Shown here in pieces: positions 1-8,140 of a DNA stretch of 61,644 nucleotides (positions are counted from its first letter, which is position 1; each line of letters starts with the position of its first letter). Source of the DNA: Photobacterium rosenbergii. Lineage in GTDB: Bacteria; Pseudomonadota; Gammaproteobacteria; Enterobacterales; Vibrionaceae. The notes below the pieces were generated by a model. That model had not been told where the DNA came from, ran no database searches, and saw nothing but the letters and a program-made list of their open reading frames with translations. Both the position numbers and the translations under genes were made by a program. The stretch spans positions 1 through 61,644 of the forward strand of contig NZ_PYMB01000024.1 in NCBI RefSeq assembly GCF_003026455.1, given 5' to 3'.

Positions 1-1
1 C

Positions 2-49
2 GACTATGTGGAAGCAGTGTTTACCAAGATCTATACCAAGAATATGTAA
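2..49 (+). CDS. 3' end of an unidentified gene (partial)
   Basis: Reading from base 2 gives an open frame of 15 codons ending in TAA at 47-49; the last residues are FTKIYTKNM. The rest of the gene lies outside the window. I do not recognise the family. An imperfect inverted repeat (57-70 with 109-122) follows at once, so it may be the end of a mobile-element gene, but that is only a guess. Confidence 0.3.
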   Translation, partial: DYVEAVFTKIYTKNM

Positions 50-56
50 GGAAGAC

Positions 57-122
57 ATATGGTTCACCTCTTTCAATTTACCTACCCCAAGCGTAGAGGC
101 TTAAGAGTGAGGCGGACCATAT
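57..122. repeat. Imperfect inverted repeat after the partial gene
   Basis: Bases 57-70 and 109-122 are inverted copies, 12 of 14 positions matching, separated by 38 bases. It could be a transcript hairpin or a small mobile-element end. No direct repeat was seen that would prove insertion. Confidence 0.35.
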
Positions 123-126
123 AATT

Positions 127-149
127 AGCCCTCCTATTTTAGGAGGGCT
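127..149. terminator. Hairpin terminator between the partial gene and clpB
   Basis: A perfect 9-bp GC-rich stem (127-135 with 141-149) with a 5-base loop sits between two convergent genes. The flanking T-runs are short on both sides, so termination strength is uncertain. Confidence 0.55.
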
Positions 150-175
150 TCAATCGTTAGGCTGATGTGGGCTTG

Positions 176-2749
176 TTACTGCTTAGCTTCAATATGCCCT
201 TCGTTCGCAACAATACTGATTGGCTTACCCGTTGCAAACTTGCCTGACAATATATCTTGAGCCAGTGGGTTTTCCACATATTGCTGGATGGCACGTTTTA
301 GCGGCCGCGCACCAAATACTGGATCAAAACCCGCTTCGGCAATAAGATCCAATGCACTCTCATCCAATTCCAACTGGTAATCACGCTCTTCTAAGCGTTT
401 CACCAAGCGGGCGATCTGGATGCTGGCAATATTCTTGATATGCTCGGCACCTAATGGGTGGAAGACCACGGTTTCGTCAACGCGGTTGATAAACTCAGGT
501 CGGAAATGCTGGCCAACAACCTCCATCACGGTTTGCTTCATACCATCGTAATCCAACTCACCGAAGTGCTCTTGGATTCGGTCCGAGCCCAAGTTAGACG
601 TCATGATCACTACGCTGTTACGGAAATCTACCGTCCTGCCCTGACCATCGGTCAAACGTCCGTCATCCAGTACCTGCAACAAGATATTGAAGACATCAGG
701 GTGTGCCTTCTCAACCTCATCGAGCAAAATAACCGAATAAGGACGGCGACGAACCGCCTCTGTTAAGTACCCACCTTCTTCGTAGCCGACATAACCGGGA
801 GGTGCGCCGACCAAGCGGGCTACAGAGTGTTTCTCCATAAACTCCGACATATCAATCCGCACCATGGCGTCATCACTGTCAAACATGAAGTGAGCCAGAG
901 ACTTACATAACTCGGTTTTACCTACCCCAGTAGGGCCAAGGAATAGAAACGAACCAATCGGACGATTTGGATCCGATAATCCTGCCCGGCTTCGACGAAT
1001 CGCATTGGCGACAGCATCGACCGCTTCATCTTGGCCGATAACACGCTTGTGCAACGCTTCTTCCATACGAAGTAGCTTATCGCGTTCCCCTTCTAGCATT
1101 TTGGCGACCGGGATCCCGGTTTGACGGGACAGCACTTCCGCGATTTCAGCGTCAGTCACCTTGTTCTTAAGTAGGCTCATCTCCTGCATTTCGGCTTGGG
1201 CAGCCAAATCGAGCTGTTTTTCAAGCTCAGGGATTTTGCCGTACTGCAGTTCTGACATCCGGTTCAAGTCGCCTGCCCGGCGGGCGATTTCCATGTCAGT
1301 ACGCGCTTGCTCAAGCGCTGTCTTGATATGCTGAGTGCCAGACAAAGCGGCTTTCTCGGCATTCCACACTTCTTCTAACTCGGCGTATTCACGCTCTTTT
1401 TTGTCGAGCTCTTGGCGCAGATCGTTCAAACGCTTCTGGCTGGCATCATCACTCTCTTTTTCCAGCGCCTGCTGCTCGATCTTAAGTTGGATGATGCGGC
1501 GCTCTAGGCGATCAAGGGATTCCGGCTTGGAATCTATCTGCATGCGGATGCTTGAGGCTGCTTCATCAATCAGATCGATCGCCTTATCCGGCAGTTGGCG
1601 ATCCGAAATATAGCGGTGCGAAAGGCTAGCTGCGGCCACAATAGCTGGATCGGTGATCTCTACATGGTGGTGCAGCTCATAACGCTCTTTCAGGCCACGC
1701 AAAATCGCTACCGTGTCTTCTACAGTAGGCTCATCCACCAGCACCTTCTGGAAACGACGCTCAAGCGCAGCATCCTTTTCGATATATTGGCGGTATTCAT
1801 CTAATGTCGTCGCACCGACACAATGCAGCTCACCACGGGCCAACGCGGGCTTGAGCATATTCCCCGCATCCATGGAGCCTTCACCTTTACCGGCACCGAC
1901 CATGGTATGGAGCTCATCAATAAACAGGATGATGCTACCTTCTTCCTGCGATAACTCATTCAGTACTGACTTCAAGCGCTCTTCAAATTCACCACGGTAT
2001 TTAGCACCGGCAATCAAGGAGCCCATATCCAAGGAAAGTACACGCTTATGACGTAGTCCTTCGGGCACCTCGCCATTTACGATGCGCTGTGCCAAACCTT
2101 CTACAATCGCTGTTTTACCTACCCCAGGCTCACCGATGATCACTGGGTTATTCTTGGTACGGCGCTGCAATACCTGGATAGTACGGCGAATTTCATCGTC
2201 ACGGCCAATAACAGGGTCGAGTTTGCCCTGCTCGGCTCGCTCGGTCAGGTCAATGGTGAATTTTTCCAGTGCCTGACGGTTTTCTTCCGCGTTAGGATCA
2301 TCGACATTCTGGCCGCCACGGACTTTTTCAATTGCCTGCTCTATTTTGTCTGCGGTCAGGCCTTTCTCTTTCAATAGTTGACCTAGCGGGCCTTTGTCGT
2401 CCACTGCCGCCAAGATAAATAGTTCAGACGAGATATATTTGTCTTTGCGTTTTTGGGCCAGCTTATCGCACATGTTGAACAACATGCCCATACCATGTGA
2501 TAACTGGACATCACCGCCAATACCGCTCACTTTTGGCAGGCGATCCAATAGCTCGGATAAACCAGAGCGCAATTGAGCGATATCGACATTCAATAGGGTA
2601 AGAAGTGGCCGGATGGTACTGCCATCCTGATTCAACAGCGCCACCATCAAGTGGGCTGGTTCGATATACTGATGGTCCCGTCCCAATGCTAGCGATTGAG
2701 CATCAGAGATTGCCATCTGGAATTTGCTAGTAAAACGGTCAAGACGCAT
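176..2749 (-). CDS. clpB: ATP-dependent disaggregase ClpB
   Basis: ClpB is a hexameric cytoplasmic AAA+ chaperone that threads aggregated proteins through its pore and works with DnaK. The 857-residue product has the full-length layout: an N domain (about 1-145), a first AAA+ module with Walker A GEPGVGKT at 206-213, a long coiled-coil middle domain (about 400-530), and a second AAA+ module with GPTGVGKT near residue 605. It lacks the ClpP-docking loop of ClpA/ClpX, as expected. The ATG at 2749 has a perfect AGGAGG ribosome site (2754-2759). A sigma-32-type promoter lies just upstream, which fits heat-shock control. It is the same length as Escherichia coli ClpB. Confidence 0.98.
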   Translation of the reverse strand: MRLDRFTSKFQMAISDAQSLALGRDHQYIEPAHLMVALLNQDGSTIRPLLTLLNVDIAQLRSGLSELLDRLPKVSGIGGDVQLSHGMGMLFNMCDKLAQKRKDKYISSELFILAAVDDKGPLGQLLKEKGLTADKIEQAIEKVRGGQNVDDPNAEENRQALEKFTIDLTERAEQGKLDPVIGRDDEIRRTIQVLQRRTKNNPVIIGEPGVGKTAIVEGLAQRIVNGEVPEGLRHKRVLSLDMGSLIAGAKYRGEFEERLKSVLNELSQEEGSIILFIDELHTMVGAGKGEGSMDAGNMLKPALARGELHCVGATTLDEYRQYIEKDAALERRFQKVLVDEPTVEDTVAILRGLKERYELHHHVEITDPAIVAAASLSHRYISDRQLPDKAIDLIDEAASSIRMQIDSKPESLDRLERRIIQLKIEQQALEKESDDASQKRLNDLRQELDKKEREYAELEEVWNAEKAALSGTQHIKTALEQARTDMEIARRAGDLNRMSELQYGKIPELEKQLDLAAQAEMQEMSLLKNKVTDAEIAEVLSRQTGIPVAKMLEGERDKLLRMEEALHKRVIGQDEAVDAVANAIRRSRAGLSDPNRPIGSFLFLGPTGVGKTELCKSLAHFMFDSDDAMVRIDMSEFMEKHSVARLVGAPPGYVGYEEGGYLTEAVRRRPYSVILLDEVEKAHPDVFNILLQVLDDGRLTDGQGRTVDFRNSVVIMTSNLGSDRIQEHFGELDYDGMKQTVMEVVGQHFRPEFINRVDETVVFHPLGAEHIKNIASIQIARLVKRLEERDYQLELDESALDLIAEAGFDPVFGARPLKRAIQQYVENPLAQDILSGKFATGKPISIVANEGHIEAKQ

Positions 2750-2777
2750 AAGTCCTCCTATCTTCTCTCACGATAAG

Positions 2778-2806
2778 ATATGGTGGCCTTGCTCCTACTT
2801 TTCAAG
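2778..2806 (-). promoter_or_regulatory. Sigma-32 (heat shock) promoter of clpB
   Basis: On the minus strand a -35 CTTGAAA (2800-2806) is followed after 14 bases by CACCATAT (2778-2785). This is nearly the RpoH consensus CTTGAAA-N14-CCCCATNT, placed about 30-60 bases before the clpB start. The role is inferred from the match. Confidence 0.75.
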
Positions 2807-2848
2807 CCAAATATTCCTCTGTCAATTTTCATGCTGCCGATTTCCTGC

Positions 2849-3194
2849 ATGAATCGCCCTTGCAACCTTAATGGCCTCATCGACGGTATTGGCTCAGCGC
2901 GATATTCAGGAAACCCGCCAGCAGGCGCGACAGGAAGCCCGCATCGAAGCAAGGACAGAAGCCCGTATCGACAACCGCCGCAATGCGGTACCGAATAACA
3001 GCAATATCATCATCATTAACAATGCCATGCTAAGAACCGTTAGCTACAAGGGTGTTGTATTGCTGCATGACAGCATTAACCAACGCTTCTACCGAGCTGT
3101 TGGCAACGGCTATGAACCGTATACCGTGCCTTACGGTGCCCAAGTCGTCGAATTGTCACCCGCTACGCCAACCCAAATCACCCTGATCCAATAA
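2849..3194 (+). pseudogene. Small secreted basic protein, start apparently frameshifted
   Basis: From the ATG at 2871 a 107-residue product is encoded (to 3194): an Arg/Gln/Glu-rich stretch with repeated EAR motifs, then a C-terminal part with YRAVGNGYEPYTVPYGAQVVEL, resembling small periplasmic proteins whose end has a GYxxxxVPxGA motif. The frame is open upstream of that ATG only to codon 2853, after a TGA at 2850-2852, and those codons read IALATL. Together with the following MASSTVLAQ this is a good signal peptide core with an ALA-type cleavage site. One extra base near 2852 would join ATG 2849 to it as M-K-I-A-L-A. Either the gene lost its start through a 1-base deletion, or it starts at 2871 and is no longer exported. 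Function unknown. Confidence 0.5.
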
Positions 3195-3210
3195 CATCAA
3201 GATATAAAAA

Positions 3211-3230
3211 AGCCCTGCACAGGCAGGGCT
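3211..3230. terminator. Bidirectional terminator (small gene / pgeF)
   Basis: An 8-bp GC-rich stem (3211-3218 with 3223-3230) is flanked by A's on the left and T's on the right, between the convergent small secreted-protein gene and pgeF. Confidence 0.8.
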
Positions 3231-3260
3231 TTAAAGGAAGCAAGTAAGATTGAGGTGAGG

Positions 3261-3986
3261 CTACTCCAACCAGATCAAGGTTGTCTGGCGACCAGTCACC
3301 CCATCACGCCGATATGAGAAAAACTTCTCGGCATCGGAAAAGGTACAAGCATCACCGCCAAATACATCATTCACAGACACACTCGCCAACCGCTGGCGTG
3401 CCAGCAGATACAAATCAGCCAACCACTTTTCGCCATGTGGCTCAAAGCCTTGAGCGGCATCTGGATCATGGGCAAGGAACTGTTCACGTACCTCTCCCCC
3501 AACCTCAAAGGCTTTGGGCCCAATAGCTGGACCTAGCCAAGCCATGATTTCCGAGCCTGGAACTGAAAACTGAGCAACAGCCTGTTCAATAATACCGTCA
3601 ACCAAACCACGCCACCCGGCATGAACCGCTGCCACCTGAGTGCCTTGGCGATCGCACAGGATCACTGGTAGGCAATCGGCCGTCATCACTACGCAAGGAA
3701 GGTGTTTCTGTGCAGTATAACTGCCGTCAGCATCCAACACCTCGGCGCTCGGCTTCTTAAGGTTGACCACATCGGTGCTGTGAGTCTGATTCAGCCAAAC
3801 AGGTGCAGTCTCAAGACCGAGTTGCTGCTGTAACCACTGGCGGTTTTGCAACACAACCTCAGGGTCATCCCCAACATGGTTACCAAGATTCAAGCCTCGG
3901 TACGGACCAGTGCTATTACCGCCTTTACGTGTTGTCGCAATGGCTTTCACATTGGCTGGAGCCGGCCAGTCGGGAACAATCCACAT
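3261..3986 (-). CDS. pgeF: PgeF/YfiH multicopper-oxidase-like (laccase domain) protein
   Basis: This 241-residue cytoplasmic protein belongs to the YfiH/LACC1 family. Members are reported to edit misincorporated L-Ser from peptidoglycan precursors (PgeF) and to act as purine nucleoside phosphorylases; older annotations say polyphenol oxidase. The metal-site triad is visible: His69 (QTHS), Cys105 (MTADC) and His122 (VHAGWRG). The ATG at 3986 lies one base after the rluD stop, so the two are cotranscribed. The rluD-pgeF-clpB order is standard in Vibrionaceae. Which activity matters in vivo is not visible here. Confidence 0.9.
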   Translation of the reverse strand: MWIVPDWPAPANVKAIATTRKGGNSTGPYRGLNLGNHVGDDPEVVLQNRQWLQQQLGLETAPVWLNQTHSTDVVNLKKPSAEVLDADGSYTAQKHLPCVVMTADCLPVILCDRQGTQVAAVHAGWRGLVDGIIEQAVAQFSVPGSEIMAWLGPAIGPKAFEVGGEVREQFLAHDPDAAQGFEPHGEKWLADLYLLARQRLASVSVNDVFGGDACTFSDAEKFFSYRRDGVTGRQTTLIWLE

Positions 3987-3987
3987 A

Positions 3988-4962
3988 TCAGTATTCTTCC
4001 TCTTGGTGCTCTTCTTTGTCTTTGCGCAAGATGCTGATCATCGCAACCATATCAATCGGTAATGGAGCACGCCATTCCATCAACTCACCCGTAATAGGGT
4101 GCTCCAGGCGAAGCATGCGGGCATGTAGTGCCTGACGATCGAAAGCACGAAGAGCCTGAATCAACTCATCAGAGGCATTTTTCGGCGGACGTGGACGACC
4201 ACCGTAAATAGCATCACCAATCAATGGATGGCTCAGGTAAGACATATGAACACGGATCTGGTGGGTACGGCCCGTTTCAAGACGTAGAATGATACGGGTA
4301 TGCTCACGGAAGTGCTCAGCTACACGGAAGCGGGTGATTGCCGGCTTGCCAAACTCACTCACCGCCATACATACACGCTTGGTCGGGTGACGGCCAATAG
4401 GCTTGTCTACCGTACCACCACCTGTCATCTTACCCATGGCAATCGCTTCGTATTCACGGGTAATACGGCGCTTTTGCAGTGCGCGGACAAGGCGGGTCTG
4501 CGCCTGAATTGTTTTCGCCACCACCATGAGGCCAGTGGTATCTTTATCCAAACGGTGGACGATACCGGCACGCGGTACCTCGGCCAAAGCCGGGCAATGA
4601 TGAAGCAGCGCATTCAGTACAGTACCATCCGGTGTACCTGCCCCAGGGTGGACAACAAAGTCACGCGGCTTATTGATGACAATAATATGCTCGTCTTCGT
4701 GTACAATATCCAACGGAATATCTTGAGCTTCCCAGCGGACTTCGTCCTCGATCTCCGCCTTGATAAACAGCTCTTCACCGCCCATCATTTTCAAACGTGG
4801 CTTCGTCGTGACTTCCCCATCGACAGAAACCATGCCATTTAGGATCCACTCTTTGATCCGTGAGCGGGAATAATCGGGGTATAATTCAGCGATAACCTGA
4901 TCAAGGCGCAAGCCAAGTTGACTATCATTTACTGTATTTGTTAACTCTATCTGCTGTGCCAT
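3988..4962 (-). CDS. rluD: 23S rRNA pseudouridine(1911/1915/1917) synthase RluD
   Basis: RluD converts three uridines in helix 69 of 23S rRNA to pseudouridine, which matters for ribosome assembly and termination. The 324-residue protein has an N-terminal S4-like RNA-binding domain (about residues 15-80) and a pseudouridine synthase domain with the catalytic HRLDKDT motif (Asp139, same number as in E. coli). It starts at 4962, divergent from bamD, and is followed directly by pgeF. Confidence 0.96.
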   Translation of the reverse strand: MAQQIELTNTVNDSQLGLRLDQVIAELYPDYSRSRIKEWILNGMVSVDGEVTTKPRLKMMGGEELFIKAEIEDEVRWEAQDIPLDIVHEDEHIIVINKPRDFVVHPGAGTPDGTVLNALLHHCPALAEVPRAGIVHRLDKDTTGLMVVAKTIQAQTRLVRALQKRRITREYEAIAMGKMTGGGTVDKPIGRHPTKRVCMAVSEFGKPAITRFRVAEHFREHTRIILRLETGRTHQIRVHMSYLSHPLIGDAIYGGRPRPPKNASDELIQALRAFDRQALHARMLRLEHPITGELMEWRAPLPIDMVAMISILRKDKEEHQEEEY

Positions 4963-4964
4963 AG

Positions 4965-4992
4965 CGAACTTTTTTAAAAAGCGTGGGACTAA
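4965..4992 (+). promoter_or_regulatory. Sigma-E-like promoter of bamD
   Basis: CGAACTT (4965-4971) and ACTAA (4988-4992) are separated by 16 bases, close to the RpoE pattern GGAACTT-N16-TCTRA. bamD is a known sigma-E regulon member in E. coli, which supports the call. The start site would be about 100 bases before the bamD ATG. Confidence 0.45.
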
Positions 4993-5102
4993 ACGTCAAA
5001 CGCTGCGTAAAATAACATAATAGTGTCATTGTATCTGTTAACGGCTCAGACCGTAATGGATCCGCCGAAATAAAATTATTTATCAAGGAAACAGTCGCCG
5101 CA

Positions 5103-5828
5103 ATGAAACGCCTGACTCTATCGTCTCTTCTTGCCGTCGCCATACTTTCAGGCTGTTCAAGCACGGAAGAAGTGGTACCGGACGTACCGCCATCTGAACT
5201 TTATGCCACTGCCCAGCAGGCCCTGCAAAGCGGTAGCTGGACAACCGCCATTGAACGACTGGAAACATTGGATTCCCGTTACCCGTTCGGCGCTTACTCT
5301 GAACAGGTTCAGCTTGACCTGATCTATGCCTACTACAAAAACGATGATCTTGCTTTGGGTGAAGCAACGATTGATCGTTTCAACCGCTTGAACCCTGCCC
5401 ATGAGAAAGCTGACTGGGTATTGTATATGCGCGGTCTGACTAGCATGGCGCAAGACCGAAGCTTTATGCATGACTTGTTCAATATCGATCGCCACGATCG
5501 CGATCCAGAACCTGCCCGTAAAGCATTCCGTGACTTCAAACGCTTACTAGAGCGCTACCCGAACAGTCGCTATGCTGCCGATGCACAGGCACGTATGGTC
5601 TTTTTGAAAAACCGCCTGGCTGACTACGAGCTAGCCGCTGCTGACTTCTACCTACGTCGTGAAGCCTGGGTTGCTGCCGTCAATCGCTCCCAGCTTATTC
5701 AGCGTGAGTACCCGAATACTGAAGCTGCCCGTAAGTCCCTTCTGATTATGGAAAGCGCCTACGAAAAACTCGGCTTGAGCGAGCCGCTGGAAAACACCCG
5801 CAAGCTTATCGCACTCAACCCAGTTTAA
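5103..5828 (+). CDS. bamD: Outer membrane assembly lipoprotein BamD
   Basis: BamD is the essential lipoprotein of the BAM complex that folds beta-barrel proteins into the outer membrane. The 241-residue product starts with a lipoprotein signal ending in LSGC (lipidated Cys18), followed by TPR-like helices (about 28-230) with the family motif RYPFGAYSEQ near residues 59-68. The start at ATG 5103 gives a correct signal peptide, preceded by AAGGAAA (5087-5093). It is divergent from rluD and ends at a strong terminator. A sigma-E-like promoter upstream fits envelope-stress control. Confidence 0.97.
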   Translation: MKRLTLSSLLAVAILSGCSSTEEVVPDVPPSELYATAQQALQSGSWTTAIERLETLDSRYPFGAYSEQVQLDLIYAYYKNDDLALGEATIDRFNRLNPAHEKADWVLYMRGLTSMAQDRSFMHDLFNIDRHDRDPEPARKAFRDFKRLLERYPNSRYAADAQARMVFLKNRLADYELAAADFYLRREAWVAAVNRSQLIQREYPNTEAARKSLLIMESAYEKLGLSEPLENTRKLIALNPV

Positions 5829-5851
5829 TAGACAGGTCTCCGACCATAAAA

Positions 5852-5880
5852 AAACAGCAGCCTTATGGCTGCTGTTTTTT
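5852..5880 (+). terminator. Terminator after bamD
   Basis: An 11-bp stem (5852-5862 with 5867-5877), TTAT loop, followed by a run of T's. Confidence 0.9.
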
Positions 5881-6108
5881 ATGAATCTCGGTAATCATTA
5901 TCGAAGCGCTAATGACAAGCTGGTCAATTTTAGTCCAAGTGGTTGTTATAAATCGAATAAAGTCCCTGAATAGCACCAGCCACCAGCGTTCGTTCTTTCC
6001 TCATACTGCCCCAACTTTCTATCCGCCGACAAGCACTTTCTTCAAACTTTTTTGCAACAAACAAAGCTCGATCACAGAATTTTTCTGGACAATATTTTAA
6101 CAATACAA
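5881..6108. other. Intergenic region before raiA without a recognisable gene
   Basis: About 230 AT-rich bases between the bamD terminator and the CRP-type site. A 64-codon open frame on the minus strand (5930-6124) has no ribosome site and no protein-like composition. I see nothing else here. Confidence 0.5.
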
Positions 6109-6126
6109 TCGTGATCCAGATCACAT
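6109..6126 (+). promoter_or_regulatory. CRP-type binding site upstream of raiA
   Basis: The core GTGA-TCCAGA-TCACA (6111-6125) matches the CRP consensus TGTGA-N6-TCACA at nearly every position. It lies 68 bases before the raiA start, so cAMP-CRP control is likely. FNR is less likely because the half-sites read GTGA rather than TTGA. Confidence 0.65.
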
Positions 6127-6193
6127 TATTGATTCCTGAATTTAGTAATCTGAAGTCAACCCAACGAAGGGTAGCAAAAGAGGAAAGATAATT

Positions 6194-6541
6194 ATGACAG
6201 TAGACATTACCGGCAAAAACCTTGATATCACCCCTGCTATCCGTGAGCGTATTGAGTTTAAATTCAAGAAGTTAGAAAAGTATCAAGTTCCACTCATCAG
6301 CAAACACGCTGTTATCAGCACCGAGCCAAACCGCCAATTTAAAATTGAAGCATCTGCTGCTATTCCGGGAGGTCAACTAGTCGCCTCAGCAGAGCATGAC
6401 GATATGTACGGTGCGATTACTGAGGTATACCAGAAGCTGGAACGCCAACTGAACAAACAAGCTCACAAACCAACGGCACGCCGTGCAAGCCACAGCAACA
6501 AGCCGCAGATTGAAGAAACAGAAGCCGAAGAAGAAGCATAA
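6194..6541 (+). CDS. raiA: Ribosome-associated inhibitor RaiA (HPF/YfiA family)
   Basis: RaiA binds the 30S subunit at the decoding site, blocks translation in stationary phase or cold, and keeps 70S ribosomes from pairing. The 115-residue product has the beta-alpha-beta-beta-beta-alpha fold sequence beginning MTVDITGKNLDITPAIRERIE and an acidic C-terminal tail (about 100-115) typical of YfiA rather than short HPF. A ribosome site GAGGAAAG (6180-6187) precedes the ATG. The pheA leader follows downstream, as in E. coli. Confidence 0.95.
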   Translation: MTVDITGKNLDITPAIRERIEFKFKKLEKYQVPLISKHAVISTEPNRQFKIEASAAIPGGQLVASAEHDDMYGAITEVYQKLERQLNKQAHKPTARRASHSNKPQIEETEAEEEA

Positions 6542-6560
6542 TTATTCAAGAGGATTTTAT

Positions 6561-6587
6561 AAACAGCCCTGCCTTGCAGGGCTGTTT
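6561..6587 (+). terminator. Terminator after raiA
   Basis: A perfect 12-bp stem (6561-6572 with 6576-6587) 20 bases after the raiA stop; the 3' arm ends in TTT. The right side continues straight into the pheA promoter. Confidence 0.8.
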
Positions 6588-6596
6588 AGTTTCTGC

Positions 6597-6625
6597 TTGA
6601 CAACCCTTCCTAGGCTTAATAATGT
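6597..6625 (+). promoter_or_regulatory. Candidate sigma-70 promoter of pheL-pheA
   Basis: A perfect -35 TTGACA (6597-6602) is followed after 17 bases by TAATGT (6620-6625), with alternative -10 sequences in the TTAATAAT run. It sits about 40 bases before the leader peptide start. Confidence 0.45.
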
Positions 6626-6664
6626 TGAGCCATACCTAACTCAAATTCACAACATTTAGTATTT

Positions 6665-6715
6665 ATGCAAATGACCCAACTGTTTTTCTTTAGCTTCTTT
6701 TTTATGTCACCTTAG
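6665..6715 (+). CDS. pheL: pheA leader peptide PheL
   Basis: A short frame from ATG 6665 (or ATG 6671, same frame) to TAG 6713-6715 encodes 14-16 residues, seven of them Phe (LFFFSFFFMSP). Such a Phe run followed by an attenuator hairpin is the hallmark of pheA leaders: when charged tRNA-Phe is scarce the ribosome stalls at the Phe codons and the antiterminator forms. The ribosome site is weak, as is common for these peptides. Confidence 0.85.
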   Translation: MQMTQLFFFSFFFMSP

Positions 6716-6787
6716 TGGGGGCTATTCGTTACGCAAGAAACAAGCTAAAGACGAACAGACAGCCTCCTTCACCAAGGGGGCTTTTTT
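6716..6787 (+). promoter_or_regulatory. pheA transcription attenuator
   Basis: The terminator form is the 9-bp stem 6761-6769 with 6774-6782 followed by six T's. The competing antiterminator pairs GGGGGCT (6716-6722) with AGCCTCC (6761-6767), extended by 6722-6730 with about 6750-6758. The two structures are mutually exclusive and overlap the end of pheL, so this is a complete attenuation switch. Confidence 0.82.
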
Positions 6788-6811
6788 GTATGAATAAGAC
6801 AGGGAGCGACA

Positions 6812-7993
6812 ATGACAGAACCGCAGTATTCGCTGGACGAGATCCGAACCAACGTCAGCCGTATCGATAACGAAATTTTAAAGTTGCTTGCCGAGCGCCG
6901 CCAGCTTAGCCTCGAAGTCGCCATGAGCAAGATCCAAACCGCCAAGCCGGTGCGCGATCAAACCCGCGAGCAAGAACTATTGCTCCGATTGATTGAAACC
7001 GGTCAGTCGCTGCAGTTGGATGCCCAGTACGTCACCCAGATCTTCCATACCATTATCGAAGACTCCGTCTTGTTCCAGCAGGCCTTCCTGCAAAAGATCG
7101 CCAACCCAGAGAGCTTGCAACCTGTCGCCCGCGTCTCCTTCCTCGGTGCCAAAGGCTCCTACTCCAACTTGGCCAGCCGCAGTTATTTCAGCAAAAAGCA
7201 AACCAAACTGGTGGAGATCAGCTGTTCGACCTTCCGCGACGTGCTGCACACGGTAGAAATTGGCAATGCCGACTACGGCGTGCTGCCTATCGAAAACACC
7301 AGTTCAGGCTCTATCAACGAAGTCTACGACTTGCTCCAGCACACCAGCCTGTCGATTGTTGGCGAGATCAACCAACCCATCGAGCACTGCCTGCTAGCTG
7401 CGGTTGATACCAAACTGGAAGACATCGATACCCTATACTCGCACCCGCAACCACACCAGCAGTGCAGCGAGTACCTGCATTCAATGGGCAATATCACCCA
7501 GGAGTACTGCTCGAGCACTGCAGAAGCAATGAAGCAAGTGGCTGAACTCAAGCTACCGAACGTGGCTGCTATCGGTAATGCCTCAAGCGGCGAACTGTAT
7601 GGGCTGACTCCAATCAAGACCAATATTGCCAACCAGCAAGAAAACTACACCCGCTTTATAGTTGTTGCCCGCAAGCCAGTGGAAGTGACCTCGCTGATCC
7701 CAGCCAAGACCACCCTAACCATGTCGACGGCGCAGAAAGCCGGTTCATTGGTAGAGTGTCTGCTAGTACTGCGTAACCTTAATATCAATATGACCAAGCT
7801 AGAGTCGCGTCCGGTCATAGGTAACCCGTGGGAAGAGATGTTCTACGTCGATGTCGAAGAGAACCTCAAATCAGAAGTGATGCAAGAAGCTTTGGAAGAG
7901 CTAACCCGCCTGACCCGCTTTATCAAAGTGCTGGGCTGCTACCCAAGCGAGAACGTCAAACCGGTTGATCCAGAGACGGGTGATTTGATCTAA
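6812..7993 (+). CDS. pheA: Bifunctional chorismate mutase / prephenate dehydratase
   Basis: PheA converts chorismate to prephenate and then to phenylpyruvate, the committed route to phenylalanine. The 393-residue product has an AroQ-type chorismate mutase domain (about 1-95), a prephenate dehydratase domain (about 105-285) with LPIENTSSG and NYTRF motifs, and a C-terminal ACT domain (about 298-380) with the Phe-binding ESRP motif, so feedback inhibition is expected. ATG 6812 has GGGAGC upstream. It follows the pheL attenuator and converges on tyrA. Confidence 0.97.
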   Translation: MTEPQYSLDEIRTNVSRIDNEILKLLAERRQLSLEVAMSKIQTAKPVRDQTREQELLLRLIETGQSLQLDAQYVTQIFHTIIEDSVLFQQAFLQKIANPESLQPVARVSFLGAKGSYSNLASRSYFSKKQTKLVEISCSTFRDVLHTVEIGNADYGVLPIENTSSGSINEVYDLLQHTSLSIVGEINQPIEHCLLAAVDTKLEDIDTLYSHPQPHQQCSEYLHSMGNITQEYCSSTAEAMKQVAELKLPNVAAIGNASSGELYGLTPIKTNIANQQENYTRFIVVARKPVEVTSLIPAKTTLTMSTAQKAGSLVECLLVLRNLNINMTKLESRPVIGNPWEEMFYVDVEENLKSEVMQEALEELTRLTRFIKVLGCYPSENVKPVDPETGDLI

Positions 7994-8027
7994 GGCTGTT
8001 ACCTCTAGCGAGAGCACCAGCACATCA

Positions 8028-8115
8028 CTGGATGGGAATTTCAAAAACGCGGTAAATACATCCATGTAGCTCCAACCTGACTTCCCTGTCAGGTAGGTTT
8101 TGAAATTCCATCCAG
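8028..8115. repeat. Composite palindromic intergenic element
   Basis: Outer arms 8028-8046 and 8098-8115 are inverted copies with a single one-base bulge. Inside are two further palindromes, 8057-8068 (TACAT-CC-ATGTA) and 8075-8094 (7-bp stem). The layout is that of a dispersed ERIC-like or MITE-like repeat, in the pheA-tyrA spacer. Copy number elsewhere in the genome is unknown. Confidence 0.65.
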
Positions 8116-8140
8116 CAATATGCCACTCTCTAAGCTACAG

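Noticed and set aside
5930..6124. 64-codon minus-strand frame between bamD and raiA
   Set aside because: No ribosome site, unlikely composition, and it overlaps the CRP-type site of raiA.
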